Assembly: GCF_037860835.1 (NCBI RefSeq)
Contig: NZ_JBBEOG010000003.1
Span: 310,001-374,000 of the forward strand
Source of the DNA: Aquipuribacter nitratireducens
GTDB taxonomy: Bacteria; Actinomycetota; Actinomycetes; Actinomycetales; JBBAYJ01
Direction of reading: 5' to 3'
DNA length: 64,000 nt
The notes beneath the pieces were generated by a model. It saw only the letters and a list, made by a program, of their open reading frames with translations. It was not told the origin of the DNA and did not search any database. Positions 42,651 to 51,325 of this stretch are shown here, piece by piece (position 1 is the stretch's first letter; each line of letters begins with the position of its first letter). A program made the position numbers and the translations under genes.

Positions 42651-43340
42651 TCACATGTCGCGGTAGCGCCGGGCGCCGGCGGCAGCGGTCGCGAGCTCGT
42701 CGACGCCGACCGGGCGCGGGCCCTTGGACCAGTCCGACGGGTCCGCCGCGTACACCGTGCCGTAGGCGCTCGTGTCGCGCTGGGTCCGCCACCCCTCCGA
42801 GAGCGGACCCAGGTCGTGCGTGTCGTAGCCGATCTCGTCGAGCAGGCGCGCCACGGTCGCCTTCGCGGCCTCGTCGTCGCCGGCGATCGCGAGGGCGCTG
42901 CGGTCCTCGGCGCCGGCCGGCCGGGCGAGGGCTCCGAGGTGCTCGAAGTAGATGTTGTTGAACGCCTTGACGACGTGGGACTCCGCGAGGTGCTCCTGCA
43001 GCAGCTCCGACGTCGTCGTGGCCTCGTCGTCCAGCGCGGGGAACCGCCCGTCGCGCTCGGGGTAGTAGTTCATGGTGTCGATGACGACCGAACCGGCCAG
43101 GGGCCCGGTCGGCACGTCCCGGTAGGCGGACAGCGGGATCGTGACGACGACCACGTCAGCGCCCGTCGCGGCCTCCTCGGTCGTCCCGGCGCGCGCGCCG
43201 TCGCCGATGTCGGCCACGAGGTCGGCCAGCGTGTGCGGACCCCGGCTGTTGCTCATGACGACCTCGTGGCCCGCCGCGACCGCCAGGCGCGCGACCGTGC
43301 TGCCGATGTTCCCGCTGCCGATGAAGCCCCACGTGGTCAT
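42651..43340 (-). CDS. NADPH-dependent F420 reductase-like oxidoreductase
   Basis: The protein has 229 residues. It starts MTTWGFIGSGNIGSTVARLA, a GxGxxG dinucleotide-binding loop, and MSNSRGPHTL supplies the serine/arginine pair that prefers NADP. VVKAFNNIYFEHLG and the later GYDTHDLGPLSEGWR match the F420H2:NADP oxidoreductase-like family, though in non-methanogens the substrate may differ. Divergence of the 3' half from true F420 enzymes cannot be judged by eye. It stands alone. Confidence 0.85.
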   Translation of the reverse strand: MTTWGFIGSGNIGSTVARLAVAAGHEVVMSNSRGPHTLADLVADIGDGARAGTTEEAATGADVVVVTIPLSAYRDVPTGPLAGSVVIDTMNYYPERDGRFPALDDEATTTSELLQEHLAESHVVKAFNNIYFEHLGALARPAGAEDRSALAIAGDDEAAKATVARLLDEIGYDTHDLGPLSEGWRTQRDTSAYGTVYAADPSDWSKGPRPVGVDELATAAAGARRYRDM

Positions 43341-43368
43341 GTCCGAGCGAGCAACGGCCGGCGCTACC

Positions 43369-44196
43369 TCATTCCCGGCGGGGACCCCCTGGTGCTGCGA
43401 CGGGCGCGTCCCCGCCGCGCGGCAGGAGTCGGAGCCCGGCGGGCTCCTCGACGGCGGGAGCCTGCGCTGCGACGAGGACGTGCTCCCCTCGCAGGCGACC
43501 CACCTCGGCGACGACGTGACCGCCCGCCGCGCACGTCCACGGCACGGGTCCGGCGGCGTCGCCCGGTGCCATGGGCGCGCTGTGCTCCGCGCACCTCGGC
43601 CAGCGACCGTGCACGATCTCGGCGAGATGGTCCTCCCCCGCGGACAAGAGGGCCGCCACGGCGGCGCGGAGCGACGGTGCCTCCAGCGGCGCGACCCCGA
43701 ACACCCCCCCTCCTGCCAGGGTCTCGACGGCGACCTCGATCGTGGGCACCGGTGGACGTCCGGCCTGCGGGGCGTCCGGCCGCTCCGTGACGTGCTCGGC
43801 GGCGACCACCGTCCACACCGTCACCTCGCCGAGCGTGCGGGCGAGGTCGGCGGCGACCAGCGAGGCCGCCTCGCGGTACACCGACACGCTCCTGTCGACC
43901 AGCCGGCGACGCTCGAGGAGCTCCTCCTCGTCGCGCACCAGCCACGACCCGGGGCCGCCCTCACGCTGCCACGCGACCCAGTGGTCGAGCACGGCGTGCA
44001 GCTGCGCGGGCGCGACACCGGTCGCACCGCCGGTCGCGACCCGCAGGTCCCCGTACTGCACGACCACGTCGCCGTCGAGCACGTCGACGGACCAGGGCTC
44101 GACGACTCCGCGCTCCCTGTCGATGCGGTGCGCCGCGTCGGCAGCGGCGTCGCGCCAGGCGTCGGCGACCGGGGACCCGTCGTTGGGTTGTGCCAC
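43369..44196 (-). CDS. Conserved hypothetical protein with a C-terminal Cys/His pair set
   Basis: The frame gives 275 residues from the GTG at 44196; a start at 44286 would add an arginine-rich stretch that looks spurious. The chain is acidic and helical in the first half (AWRDAAADAAHRIDRERGVV) with a central VSVYREAASLVAADL. Near the C-terminus CAEHSAPM and CAAGGHV give two Cys-His pairs that could hold a metal. I do not recognise the family. The next gene upstream is divergent across 226 bp. Confidence 0.62.
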   Translation of the reverse strand: MAQPNDGSPVADAWRDAAADAAHRIDRERGVVEPWSVDVLDGDVVVQYGDLRVATGGATGVAPAQLHAVLDHWVAWQREGGPGSWLVRDEEELLERRRLVDRSVSVYREAASLVAADLARTLGEVTVWTVVAAEHVTERPDAPQAGRPPVPTIEVAVETLAGGGVFGVAPLEAPSLRAAVAALLSAGEDHLAEIVHGRWPRCAEHSAPMAPGDAAGPVPWTCAAGGHVVAEVGRLRGEHVLVAAQAPAVEEPAGLRLLPRGGDAPVAAPGGPRRE

Positions 44197-44278
44197 CCCA
44201 CGAGGATGCCGGACGGGCACCGGGCCCGCCGCTCGCGACCGAGCAGGCGGGGTCAGGACGTACTCGCGCGGGCGCCCG

Positions 44279-44310
44279 CTACTCAACCACCGCCCAGGGT
44301 CTACTCAACC
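44279..44310. promoter_or_regulatory. Two direct CTACTCAACC repeats upstream of a secreted-protein gene
   Basis: CTACTCAACC occurs at 44279-44288 and again at 44301-44310, exactly 22 bp apart (two helical turns). A TAGCGT that may be the -10 of the plus-strand gene lies at 44348-44353, so the repeats sit just upstream of its -35 position, where activators bind. Confidence 0.5.
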
Positions 44311-44422
44311 TGCCCTGTCGACCTGGGCCGCCCCGCCGCCCGCTCCCTAGCGTCGGGTCGTCCCCTCACCGCGACGGCAGCGGACGGTCGGCCGGTGCCG
44401 CCCGACCGGAAGGAGAACGACC

Positions 44423-44875
44423 ATGCCCAGCCACCACGCCGGCGTCGCACGACAGGCCGCCGCGGTCCTCGCAGCACCTCTCGCGACGGGGGTCATGCTC
44501 GTCGCCGTCACACCGCCCGCAGCAGCGGACCCCCCGGAGCGGTTCCGGATCAGCTACTCGCTCGTCGAACAGGACCCCTGCGACCCGGGGACGCTCATGA
44601 CGGTGTCCTTCGAGCTCGACGCCGCCGCGCACGAGCACGAGACCATGACGCTCGAGAAGGGGCACATCGACATCACGACGTCGGACGGCTACGTCGGCAG
44701 GGACACCTTCACGGCCGTCGCCACGCCGAGCACCTTCGTGATCAGTGAGCAGGCGGTGGTCGCGAACCCGGACACCGGTGCCCGGTTCAAGGTCCAGTTC
44801 GTCGTCGTCGAGAGCGCGCAGGGGCTGGTGGTGGACCGTACGTCGTTCACGTGCCTGCGCGCCCCGGCGACCTGA
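44423..44875 (+). CDS. Secreted protein of unknown function
   Basis: The protein has 150 residues behind a strong ribosome site (GGAAGGAG). The signal peptide ends near residue 35 (TPPAAA-DP). The mature part is beta-rich (RFRISYSLVEQDPCD, LMTVSFELDA, TFVISEQAVVANPDTGAR, FKVQFVVVES) with exactly two cysteines, CDPG and FTCL, that probably form a disulfide. No family is recognised. It is followed by a strong hairpin, so it is probably a single-gene unit controlled by the repeats upstream. Confidence 0.72.
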   Translation: MPSHHAGVARQAAAVLAAPLATGVMLVAVTPPAAADPPERFRISYSLVEQDPCDPGTLMTVSFELDAAAHEHETMTLEKGHIDITTSDGYVGRDTFTAVATPSTFVISEQAVVANPDTGARFKVQFVVVESAQGLVVDRTSFTCLRAPAT

Positions 44876-44905
44876 GCCCACGGGGTCACGGGCAGGCAGA
44901 CCTGC

Positions 44906-44941
44906 ACGACGGCCCGCAGGTCGTGACCTGCGGGCCGTCGT
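44906..44941. terminator. Bidirectional terminator between convergent genes
   Basis: ACGACGGCCCGCAGGT and ACCTGCGGGCCGTCGT form a perfect 16-bp stem with a CGTG loop, between the stops of the secreted-protein gene and of the ThuA gene. It can serve both strands. Confidence 0.85.
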
Positions 44942-44953
44942 CCACGGAGGGCG

Positions 44954-46072
44954 TCAGCCGACGGCGGCCTGCCACGTCCGCAGGTCGGCGACCTTCTCCG
45001 CCAGCAGGGCGTTGGCGTCCTCGTCCTTCACGTGCGCCCGCACCTGGGCGGCCGCGGCCGCGAGCCGCTCCGCCGCCTGCTCGTTCGCACCGTCGTCGGC
45101 GAGGACCCGGGCGCGCTCGAGCTGCTTGGTGATCTGCCCGGCGGCGTGCGCGTCGACGCTGCCGTCGTCGACGAGGTCGGCGATGAGCCCGTCGACCTCC
45201 TGCCACGTCACGCAGTCGCCACCGCCGTCGACCGCCCCGGCCGACCACTCGATCCCCCCGAGCAGGTGCTCGAGGAAGGCGGGCTCGGTGTAGGAGGCCT
45301 CGGTGTGCCCGCCCGCGGTGTACCAGGACCGGGCGCCCTCGAAGTTGTGGCACCAGGCGAGCGGGTGGTCCGTCCCCATGGCGGAACGGCCCGGGTCGTA
45401 CGTCGTCTCGTCGATGTTCGTCAGCACCCGCACGTCGGGGCGCGGGGAGACGTTGAAGTTGTACCACTCGTCGAAGCGGGTCCACGTGGCGTCGAGGTGG
45501 TCGGTCGACGGGTGCGTCCGGTCCTCGACGACCTGGGTCGCCACCTGCTGACGCGGGTGACCGACGAAGCGCGCGCTGCCGCCGGTCAGCTCGCTGTACC
45601 AGGGGATGGTGTGCATGGAGTCGGTTGCGGCGTGCACGCCGGCGAAGCCGCCACCGCCGCGGATGTAGCCCTGGAACGCCGCGAGCTCCGAGGCGTCGAG
45701 CAGGGTGGGACGGGCCGGGTCGAGGTTGTTCGTCCCGTCGACGGTCGAGACGAAGACGACCGTCGCGTACTGCTCGAGGTCGGCGGCGCTGGTGAACGGC
45801 GTGCTCTCGAGCGTCCGCTCGGGCTGGCCCGGCGACCAGCCGACCGGCGGGTCCCAGACGTCGACGGTGAAGCCGTTCGCCTCACCCAGGGCGATGATGG
45901 CGCTCGTCGCCTCGTCGATGCTGCTGTGGCGGAACCCGAGGGTCTTGCCGACGACGAGCACCTCGTAGTCGTCGGTCTCCGCACTCGCCGGGCCGGCGGC
46001 CACGAGCGGGAGGGCCAGCGCGGCGACGCCGACAGCGGCAGCCGCTGCGGTGAGCCTGCGGTGAACGGGCAT
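44954..46072 (-). CDS. Secreted ThuA-domain protein
   Basis: The protein has 372 residues. A signal peptide (ALALPLVAAGPASAETDD) leads into a ThuA glutamine-amidotransferase-like domain: VLVVGKTLGFRHSSIDEAT, VVFVSTVDGTNNLD, GGGGFAGVHAATDSMHTIPW, WCHNFEGARSWYTAGGHTE. ThuA domains are linked to trehalose or other sugar metabolism; exported copies are often fused to sugar-binding modules. The C-terminal 100 residues are helical (QLERARVLADDG, VKDEDANALLAEKVADL), similar to FIVAR-like spacers. A good promoter lies 55-85 bp upstream. Confidence 0.88.
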   Translation of the reverse strand: MPVHRRLTAAAAAVGVAALALPLVAAGPASAETDDYEVLVVGKTLGFRHSSIDEATSAIIALGEANGFTVDVWDPPVGWSPGQPERTLESTPFTSAADLEQYATVVFVSTVDGTNNLDPARPTLLDASELAAFQGYIRGGGGFAGVHAATDSMHTIPWYSELTGGSARFVGHPRQQVATQVVEDRTHPSTDHLDATWTRFDEWYNFNVSPRPDVRVLTNIDETTYDPGRSAMGTDHPLAWCHNFEGARSWYTAGGHTEASYTEPAFLEHLLGGIEWSAGAVDGGGDCVTWQEVDGLIADLVDDGSVDAHAAGQITKQLERARVLADDGANEQAAERLAAAAAQVRAHVKDEDANALLAEKVADLRTWQAAVG

Positions 46073-46126
46073 GGGGGCCTCCTTGCCTCCTGTGATGAAA
46101 GTCGTCGGCTTCGACGACCACTTTTG

Positions 46127-46155
46127 AACGTAGGATGGCGGAAGCCGAATTGCAA
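46127..46155 (-). promoter_or_regulatory. Promoter of the ThuA gene
   Basis: On the minus strand TTGCAA (-35, 46150-46155) and TACGTT (-10, 46127-46132) are separated by 17 bp in an AT-rich island. The ribosome site AAGGAGG precedes the ATG. An imperfect inverted repeat (GTCGTCG/CGACGAC) lies in the leader at about 46100-46119. Confidence 0.62.
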
Positions 46156-46201
46156 TGTCCTGTCGACAAACTATTCAGGGATCGAGGAGGTGGTCCGGGT
46201 C

Positions 46202-46912
46202 ATGACCGGAGCGACGACGCCCCGTGTCCCGCGCGACGGCGAGGCCCGCCCAGGGCGGGTGGTCGGAGCCCTCGTCGCCGGTCTCGCCCTCGGCGCGGCC
46301 GCCGTGCTGCTCGTCGGGGCGGTCGCACCCGGCGACGACGTGGTGCCCGCAGCCGGGCCCCCCTCGCCCGAGCCCGGCTCGATCGAGGCGGTGGCCGCCG
46401 AGCTCGCCGAGGCGCAGCGGGAGGAGAGCGCCGTGCTCGTCGCGGACCTCGTCGACGCCGCGACGATCGCGCACGGGGACGTCGAGGGAGTGCTGCGCGG
46501 GCTGGCGGACGTCGCCCCGCCGGGCGCCGCGACGGCCGCGGCAGCCGGATCCGACGAGCTGGCCGGCTGGCGTGCCGACCTCGGGGCGGCTCGCGAGGCG
46601 CTGGAGGCGACGGGCCGCGGGACCGACGACCAGGCGCTCACCCGCCAGGCCTTCATCGGTGCTGTCGAGCTCCTGGACGACGCCGTGACCGCCGCGGGGG
46701 ACGCGGACGGCGAGGATCGCGCTGCGACCCTGACGGCGCAGCGCACCTCCGCGGTCGACCTGTGGCTCGCCGCCGCCGCCCGGCTCGACGGGCTCGCCCT
46801 CGACGCCGGTGGCGAGCACGTCCACCTGTTCCTCGCCGAGGACGGCGACCGCGACTCCGTGCCGCTGGAGTTCCGTGGCGATGGGCGCGAAGACGGGCAC
46901 GAGGACGACTGA
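46202..46912 (+). CDS. DUF305-unrelated exported helical protein, unknown function
   Basis: The protein has 236 residues. A single N-terminal membrane segment (VVGALVAGLALGAAAVLLVGAV) is followed by an acidic, alanine-rich helical region (EAVAAELAEAQREESAVLVADLV). No domain is recognised. The ATG at 46202 has GAGGAGG eleven bases upstream; a GTG four codons earlier is an alternative. It is divergent from the ThuA gene, and the TTGCAA of that promoter is palindromic and could also serve as -35 for this gene, with TATTCA 16 bp on. Confidence 0.65.
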   Translation: MTGATTPRVPRDGEARPGRVVGALVAGLALGAAAVLLVGAVAPGDDVVPAAGPPSPEPGSIEAVAAELAEAQREESAVLVADLVDAATIAHGDVEGVLRGLADVAPPGAATAAAAGSDELAGWRADLGAAREALEATGRGTDDQALTRQAFIGAVELLDDAVTAAGDADGEDRAATLTAQRTSAVDLWLAAAARLDGLALDAGGEHVHLFLAEDGDRDSVPLEFRGDGREDGHEDD

Positions 46913-46982
46913 CCGTCGGCCGAGCGAGCGGGCCACGGCGTCGGCCTACCCGGCGGAAGGCGGGCGCTGCCACGATGGGGTG

Positions 46983-47486
46983 ATGCACGGGGACGCCGCC
47001 GTCCAGGTCCGCCCGGCGGGCGACCTCCACCGCCGTCGGGCGGCGCACCTGTACGGCCTCATCCTCGTGGGCTCGGTGCTCGTCACCGTGTCCGACGACT
47101 ACCGGCTGCTCCGCGTCGGTGTCGTCCTCGGAGCGACGCTCGCCGTCTACTGGGCCGCTGAGAGCTATGTGCACTGGAACGCCGCCCGTGCCCAGGCCGG
47201 GAGACCGCTCACCCGCGCCGAGACGACCGCGATCGTGCGCGACGGCTGGCCCCTCGTGGCCGCCGGCGGCATCCCGCTGCTGTGCCTGGCGATCGAGGCC
47301 GTGCTGACCGTCGACACGGCCCTCGCAGTCCGAATCACGCTCCTGGTCAACGCGGTACTGCTCTTCCTCACCGGCTTACGGGCCGGCAGGTCGGGCGGCC
47401 TCACGGGGGCGCGACTGTTTCTCGACGCCGCCCTGGCCGGTCTGCTGGGGCTCGTCCTCGTCGTCCTCAAGGCGCTGCTCCACTGA
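46983..47486 (+). CDS. Small integral membrane protein
   Basis: The protein has 167 residues from the ATG at 46983. Four hydrophobic segments are visible: LYGLILVGSVLVTV, VGVVLGATLAVYWAAESYV, LVAAGGIPLLCLAIEAVL and the long LDAALAGLLGLVLVVLKAL. WAAESYVHW in the second helix is a conserved-looking polar motif. No family is named with confidence. It follows the preceding gene by 70 bp on the same strand. Confidence 0.7.
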   Translation: MHGDAAVQVRPAGDLHRRRAAHLYGLILVGSVLVTVSDDYRLLRVGVVLGATLAVYWAAESYVHWNAARAQAGRPLTRAETTAIVRDGWPLVAAGGIPLLCLAIEAVLTVDTALAVRITLLVNAVLLFLTGLRAGRSGGLTGARLFLDAALAGLLGLVLVVLKALLH

Positions 47487-47598
47487 GGCGCCGCCGCCGG
47501 GACGCGACGACGCACGTGCAGTCGCTGGCCCGGCTCGCTCGGCCCACCGGAGCTCGGCTGTCCCTCGGCGCGACGGGAGGGCTGCCGGAGCGCCGGAC

Positions 47599-47625
47599 GC
47601 CCCGGTCCCGCTCAGGGACCGGGGC
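47599..47625. terminator. Hairpin after nrdJ and the membrane-protein gene
   Basis: GCCCCGGTCCC and GGGACCGGGGC form a perfect 11-bp stem with a GCTCA loop, about 50 bp after the nrdJ stop codon and 110 bp after the convergent gene. It is probably the nrdJ terminator. The rest of the 190-bp gap holds nothing notable. Confidence 0.72.
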
Positions 47626-47675
47626 GACCGGTCGGTCCGACTCGCTGACGGTCGGCGTGTCGCGTCAGAGGAGCA

Positions 47676-50555
47676 TCAGCTGCAGCCGCTCGTGCTCCCG
47701 CAGCCCTCGCACACGTAGCAGGAGCCGGCGGGACGCATCTTCACCCCGCAGGTCAGGCACATGGGGCTGTCCTGCGTGCGGCCCTGGATGGCCTCCATCA
47801 GCTCGGCCGAGGAGTGAACCTGTGCGGGCAGCGGAGTCGCCGCGGCCGGTGCTGCGTGTGCCGGGGCGGGCGACGCCGTCGCCGCCTCGACCTTGCGCGC
47901 CGGCTCGACGGGCGCCGACTGGGCGAGGACGTCCGCGTCGTACTCGCCGTCGTCGTCGGCGTCGTACTCGTCGACCGGCTCGTAGGAGCCCGTCTCGAGC
48001 TGCCGCTGACGCTCCTCCGCGGTGTGGATGCCCAGTGCCGACCGGGTCTCGAACGGCAGGTAGTCGAGCGCGAGACGGCGGAAGACGTAGTCCATGATCG
48101 ACGCCGACATGCGCACGTCCGGGTCGTCGGTGAGGCCGGCAGGCTCGAAGCGCATGTTCGTGAACTTCTCGACGTACGTCTCGAGCGGGACCCCGTACTG
48201 CAGGCCGATCGACACCGCGATCGAGAAGGCGTCCATCATCCCCGCGAGCGTCGAGCCCTGCTTGCTCATCTTGAGGAAGAGCTCGCCGAGGCCGTCGTCC
48301 GGGTACGACGAGCTGATCATGTAGCCCTGGGCGCCGCCGACCGTGAAGGACGTCGTGTTCGCCGGACGCTTCTTCGGCAGGCGCCGGCGGACCGGCCGGT
48401 ACTCGACCTTGACCTCCTCGGTCGCGGCCGGGGTGCCGGACTCCTTGGCCGAGGAGCCGCTGCTCAGCGGCTGGCCGACCTTGCAGTTGTCGCGGTAGAT
48501 GGCGAGGGCCTTGAGCCCGGCCTTCCACCCCTCGTAGTAGACCTCGGCGACCTCCTCGACCGTCGCCTCCTCCGGCATGTTGACCGTCTTGGAGATGGCG
48601 CCGGACAGGAAGGGCTGGACCGCGGCCATCATCCGCACGTGGCCCATGGGCTTGATGGAGCGCGTGCCGATGGCGCAGTCGAAGACCTCGTAGTGCTCCG
48701 GACGCAGGCCGGGTGCGTCGACGACGTGACCGTGCTCGGCGATGTACGCGACGATCGCCTCCACGGTCTCCTCGGTGTAGCCGAACTTGCGCAGCGCCCG
48801 CGGGATCGTCTGGTTGACGATCTGCATGGACCCGCCGCCGACGAGCTTCTTGAACTTCACGAGGGAGAAGTCCGGCTCGATGCCCGTGGTGTCGCAGTCC
48901 ATCATGAAGCCGATGGTCCCCGTGGGGGCGAGCACACTGGCCTGGCTGTTGCGCCAGCCGTTCTCCTCCCCCGTCCTGTTGCCCTCCGCCCACGCCGTGG
49001 TCGCGACGGCGTGCACCGCCTTGTCCATCGGGTGCAGGGTGCGGATGGCGTCGTTCGCGGCCTGGTGCTTGCGCATGACGCGCTTGTGCGCCTCGGCGTT
49101 GCGCGCATAACCGTCGTACGGCCCGACGACCCCGGCGAGCTCCGCCGAGCGCTTGTACGACACCCCCGTCATGAGGCTCGTGATGCTCGCGGCGAGCGCA
49201 CGACCGCCGTCGGAGTCGTACGCGAGACCCGACGCCATGAGCAGCGCGCCGAGGTTGGCGTAGCCGATGCCGAGCTGCCGGAAGGCACGCGTCGTCTCGC
49301 CGATCGGGTCGGTCGGGAAGTCGGCGAAGCAGATGGAGATGTCCATCGCGGTGATGACGAGCTCGACGCTCTTGGCGAACTGCTCGGCGTCGAAGGTGCC
49401 CTCGCTCGTGAGGAACTTGAGCAGGTTGAGGCTCGCGAGGTTGCAGCTGGAGTTGTCGAGGTGCATGTACTCGCTGCACGGGTTGGACGCGTTGATGCGA
49501 CCGGACTCCGGCGTGGTGTGCCAGTCGTTGATGGTGTCGTCGTACTGGATGCCGGGGTCGGCGCACTCCCACGCCGCCTGCGCGATCTTCTGCCACAGCG
49601 AGCGGGCGTCGACGGACTCGATGACCTCGCCAGTGCCCCGGGCCCGTAGACCGAAGTCGGTGCCGTTCTCCACGGCCCGCATGAACTCGTCGGACACGCG
49701 GACGGAGTTGTTGGCGTTCTGGTACTGGACGCTCGTGATGTCGCGCCCGCCGAGGTCCATGTCGAAGCCGGCGTCGCGCAGCGCGCGGATCTTGTCCTCC
49801 TCGCGCGCCTTCGTCTCGACGAACTCCTCGATGTCGGGGTGGTCGACGTCGAGCACGACCATCTTCGCCGCGCGGCGCGTGGCGCCGCCGGACTTGATGG
49901 TGCCGGCGGAGGCGTCGGCACCGCGCATGAACGACACGGGGCCGGACGCGGTGCCGCCGGAGCTCAGCAGCTCTTTCGAGGAGCGGATGCGGGAGAGGTT
50001 GAGCCCCGCCCCGGAGCCGCCCTTGAAGATGCGCCCCTCCTCGCGGTACCAGTTGAGGATCGAGTCCATGGTGTCGTCGACGGCGAGGATGAAGCACGCG
50101 CTCACCTGCTGCGGGGCCGGGGTGCCGACGTTGAACCACACCGGGCTGTTGAAGCTGAACACCTGGTGCAGCAGCATCCACGTGAGCTCGTGCTCGAAGA
50201 CCTCGGCGTCGTCGTCGGTCGCGAAGTAGCCGTGGTCCTTGCCGGCCTTCGTGTACGTGAGGACGACCCGGTCGATGAGCTGGCGGAGGCTCCGCTCGCG
50301 CGACTCCGAGCCGACGGCGCCGCGGAAGTACTTCGTCGTGACGATCGAGGACGCGTTGACCGACCAGAAGTCGGGGAACTCGACCCCCCGCTGCTCGAAG
50401 ATCGTCTCGCCGGTCTTCCAGTTGGTCTGGACGACGTCGCGGGACTCCCACGTCACCTCGTCGTACGGGTGCACCCCGGGGGTGGTCCACACCCGCTCGA
50501 CGGTGATGCCGCGCGCGGCCGGCTTCTTCTGACGCTGCGAGGCGGTCTCGGTCAT
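47676..50555 (-). CDS. nrdJ: Adenosylcobalamin-dependent (class II) ribonucleotide reductase
   Basis: This enzyme reduces ribonucleotides to deoxyribonucleotides with a B12-derived radical and no second subunit. It has 959 residues; the ATG follows AGGGGAG. INASNPCSEYMHLD near residue 350 carries the active-site Cys and Glu, and FNSPVWFNVG and GTIGFMMDCDTTGIEPD are core motifs. The C-terminus has redox and zinc cysteines (MCLTCG, GSCYVCEGCG) that re-reduce the active site. An acidic linker (EYDADDDGEYDAD) separates the core from the tail. It follows nrdR, its probable repressor, by 69 bp. Confidence 0.96.
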   Translation of the reverse strand: MTETASQRQKKPAARGITVERVWTTPGVHPYDEVTWESRDVVQTNWKTGETIFEQRGVEFPDFWSVNASSIVTTKYFRGAVGSESRERSLRQLIDRVVLTYTKAGKDHGYFATDDDAEVFEHELTWMLLHQVFSFNSPVWFNVGTPAPQQVSACFILAVDDTMDSILNWYREEGRIFKGGSGAGLNLSRIRSSKELLSSGGTASGPVSFMRGADASAGTIKSGGATRRAAKMVVLDVDHPDIEEFVETKAREEDKIRALRDAGFDMDLGGRDITSVQYQNANNSVRVSDEFMRAVENGTDFGLRARGTGEVIESVDARSLWQKIAQAAWECADPGIQYDDTINDWHTTPESGRINASNPCSEYMHLDNSSCNLASLNLLKFLTSEGTFDAEQFAKSVELVITAMDISICFADFPTDPIGETTRAFRQLGIGYANLGALLMASGLAYDSDGGRALAASITSLMTGVSYKRSAELAGVVGPYDGYARNAEAHKRVMRKHQAANDAIRTLHPMDKAVHAVATTAWAEGNRTGEENGWRNSQASVLAPTGTIGFMMDCDTTGIEPDFSLVKFKKLVGGGSMQIVNQTIPRALRKFGYTEETVEAIVAYIAEHGHVVDAPGLRPEHYEVFDCAIGTRSIKPMGHVRMMAAVQPFLSGAISKTVNMPEEATVEEVAEVYYEGWKAGLKALAIYRDNCKVGQPLSSGSSAKESGTPAATEEVKVEYRPVRRRLPKKRPANTTSFTVGGAQGYMISSSYPDDGLGELFLKMSKQGSTLAGMMDAFSIAVSIGLQYGVPLETYVEKFTNMRFEPAGLTDDPDVRMSASIMDYVFRRLALDYLPFETRSALGIHTAEERQRQLETGSYEPVDEYDADDDGEYDADVLAQSAPVEPARKVEAATASPAPAHAAPAAATPLPAQVHSSAELMEAIQGRTQDSPMCLTCGVKMRPAGSCYVCEGCGSTSGCS

Positions 50556-50624
50556 GGGCGCTCCCCTGGTGCGTGGTGGTCGGTGGCTCGGTGCTCGTGG
50601 GTGCGGTGCGGATCGTGCGGTGGG

Positions 50625-51086
50625 TCAGGTGGTGTGCTGCTCGCGCTCGACGCGCAGCAGGGCGATCGCCTGCTCGAAGTCCTCGAGCGAGTCGAAGGCG
50701 CGGTAGACGCTCGCGAAGCGGAGGTAGGCGACCTCGTCGAGCTCCCGGAGTGGACCGAGGATCGCGAGGCCGATGTCGTGGGCGTCGATCTGGGCGAGGC
50801 CGGTCTGCCGCACGGCCTCCTCCACCCGCTGGGCGAGCAGGGCGAGGTCGTCCTCGGTGACCGGACGCCCCTGGCAGGCCTTACGGACGCCGACGAGGAC
50901 CTTGTCGCGCGAGAACGGCTCGGTGGCCCCCGAGCGCTTGACGACGATGAGGCTCGCCGACTCCAGCGTCGTGAACCTGCGGTCGCAGTCCTGGCACTGA
51001 CGGCGCCGGCGGATGGCCGTCCCGTCGTCGGTGGTCCGCGAGTCGACGACCCTGGAGTCGTCGTTGCGGCAGAACGGGCACCGCAT
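50625..51086 (-). CDS. nrdR: Transcriptional repressor NrdR
   Basis: The protein has 153 residues behind a strong ribosome site (GAGAGGAG). The N-terminal zinc ribbon is clear ([10 protein letters not shown] and [10 protein letters not shown]). An ATP-cone follows ([20 protein letters not shown]), through which the ATP/dATP ratio sets DNA binding. It represses ribonucleotide reductase genes. Here it is upstream of nrdJ in one unit and would act on its own promoter between 51087 and 51260. Confidence 0.96.
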   Translation of the reverse strand: MRCPFCRNDDSRVVDSRTTDDGTAIRRRRQCQDCDRRFTTLESASLIVVKRSGATEPFSRDKVLVGVRKACQGRPVTEDDLALLAQRVEEAVRQTGLAQIDAHDIGLAILGPLRELDEVAYLRFASVYRAFDSLEDFEQAIALLRVEREQHTT

Positions 51087-51178
51087 GTGGAGCTCCTCTC
51101 CCGCCGCGACCCCCGGCGGCTCACCCTGGTCGGCTGTGGACCGACCTGTGTGCCGCCTGTTGATACCCGGTGTGTCGG

Positions 51179-51207
51179 TGTGGACACGGTGTGGACCAGA
51201 TGTGGAC
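51179..51207. repeat. Three TGTGGAC repeats at 11-bp spacing, DnaA-box-like
   Basis: TGTGGAC occurs at 51179, 51190 and 51201, one DNA turn apart, plus a fourth copy at 51135. The copies (TGTGGACAC, TGTGGACCA, TGTGGACGA) resemble the reverse complement of the DnaA box TTGTCCACA. They lie in the nrdR-nrdJ leader or promoter. Confidence 0.65.
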
Positions 51208-51218
51208 GAACGACATCC

Positions 51219-51239
51219 GTGTAACTACTAGATGTTGTG
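51219..51239 (-). promoter_or_regulatory. Possible NrdR box upstream of nrdR-nrdJ
   Basis: On the minus strand CACAACATCTAGTAGTTACAC resembles NrdR boxes of actinobacteria in its ACA-ATCTAGT core. The surrounding 40 bp are unusually AT-rich for this window. I would expect a second copy nearby and do not see a convincing one. Confidence 0.4.
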
Positions 51240-51325
51240 CCAACCGTAACACCGGCAACCGACAACGCAAGCGGTCTCCTGGAACTCGCCGGACGTGTCG
51301 TGCGACCCGCCGCGACCCGGCCGGC

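Noticed and set aside
19501-47545. A 16-bp match GGCCCGGCTCGCTCGG in two intergenic spots (19501 and 47528)
   Set aside because: In 64 kb of such G+C content one match of this length is expected by chance.
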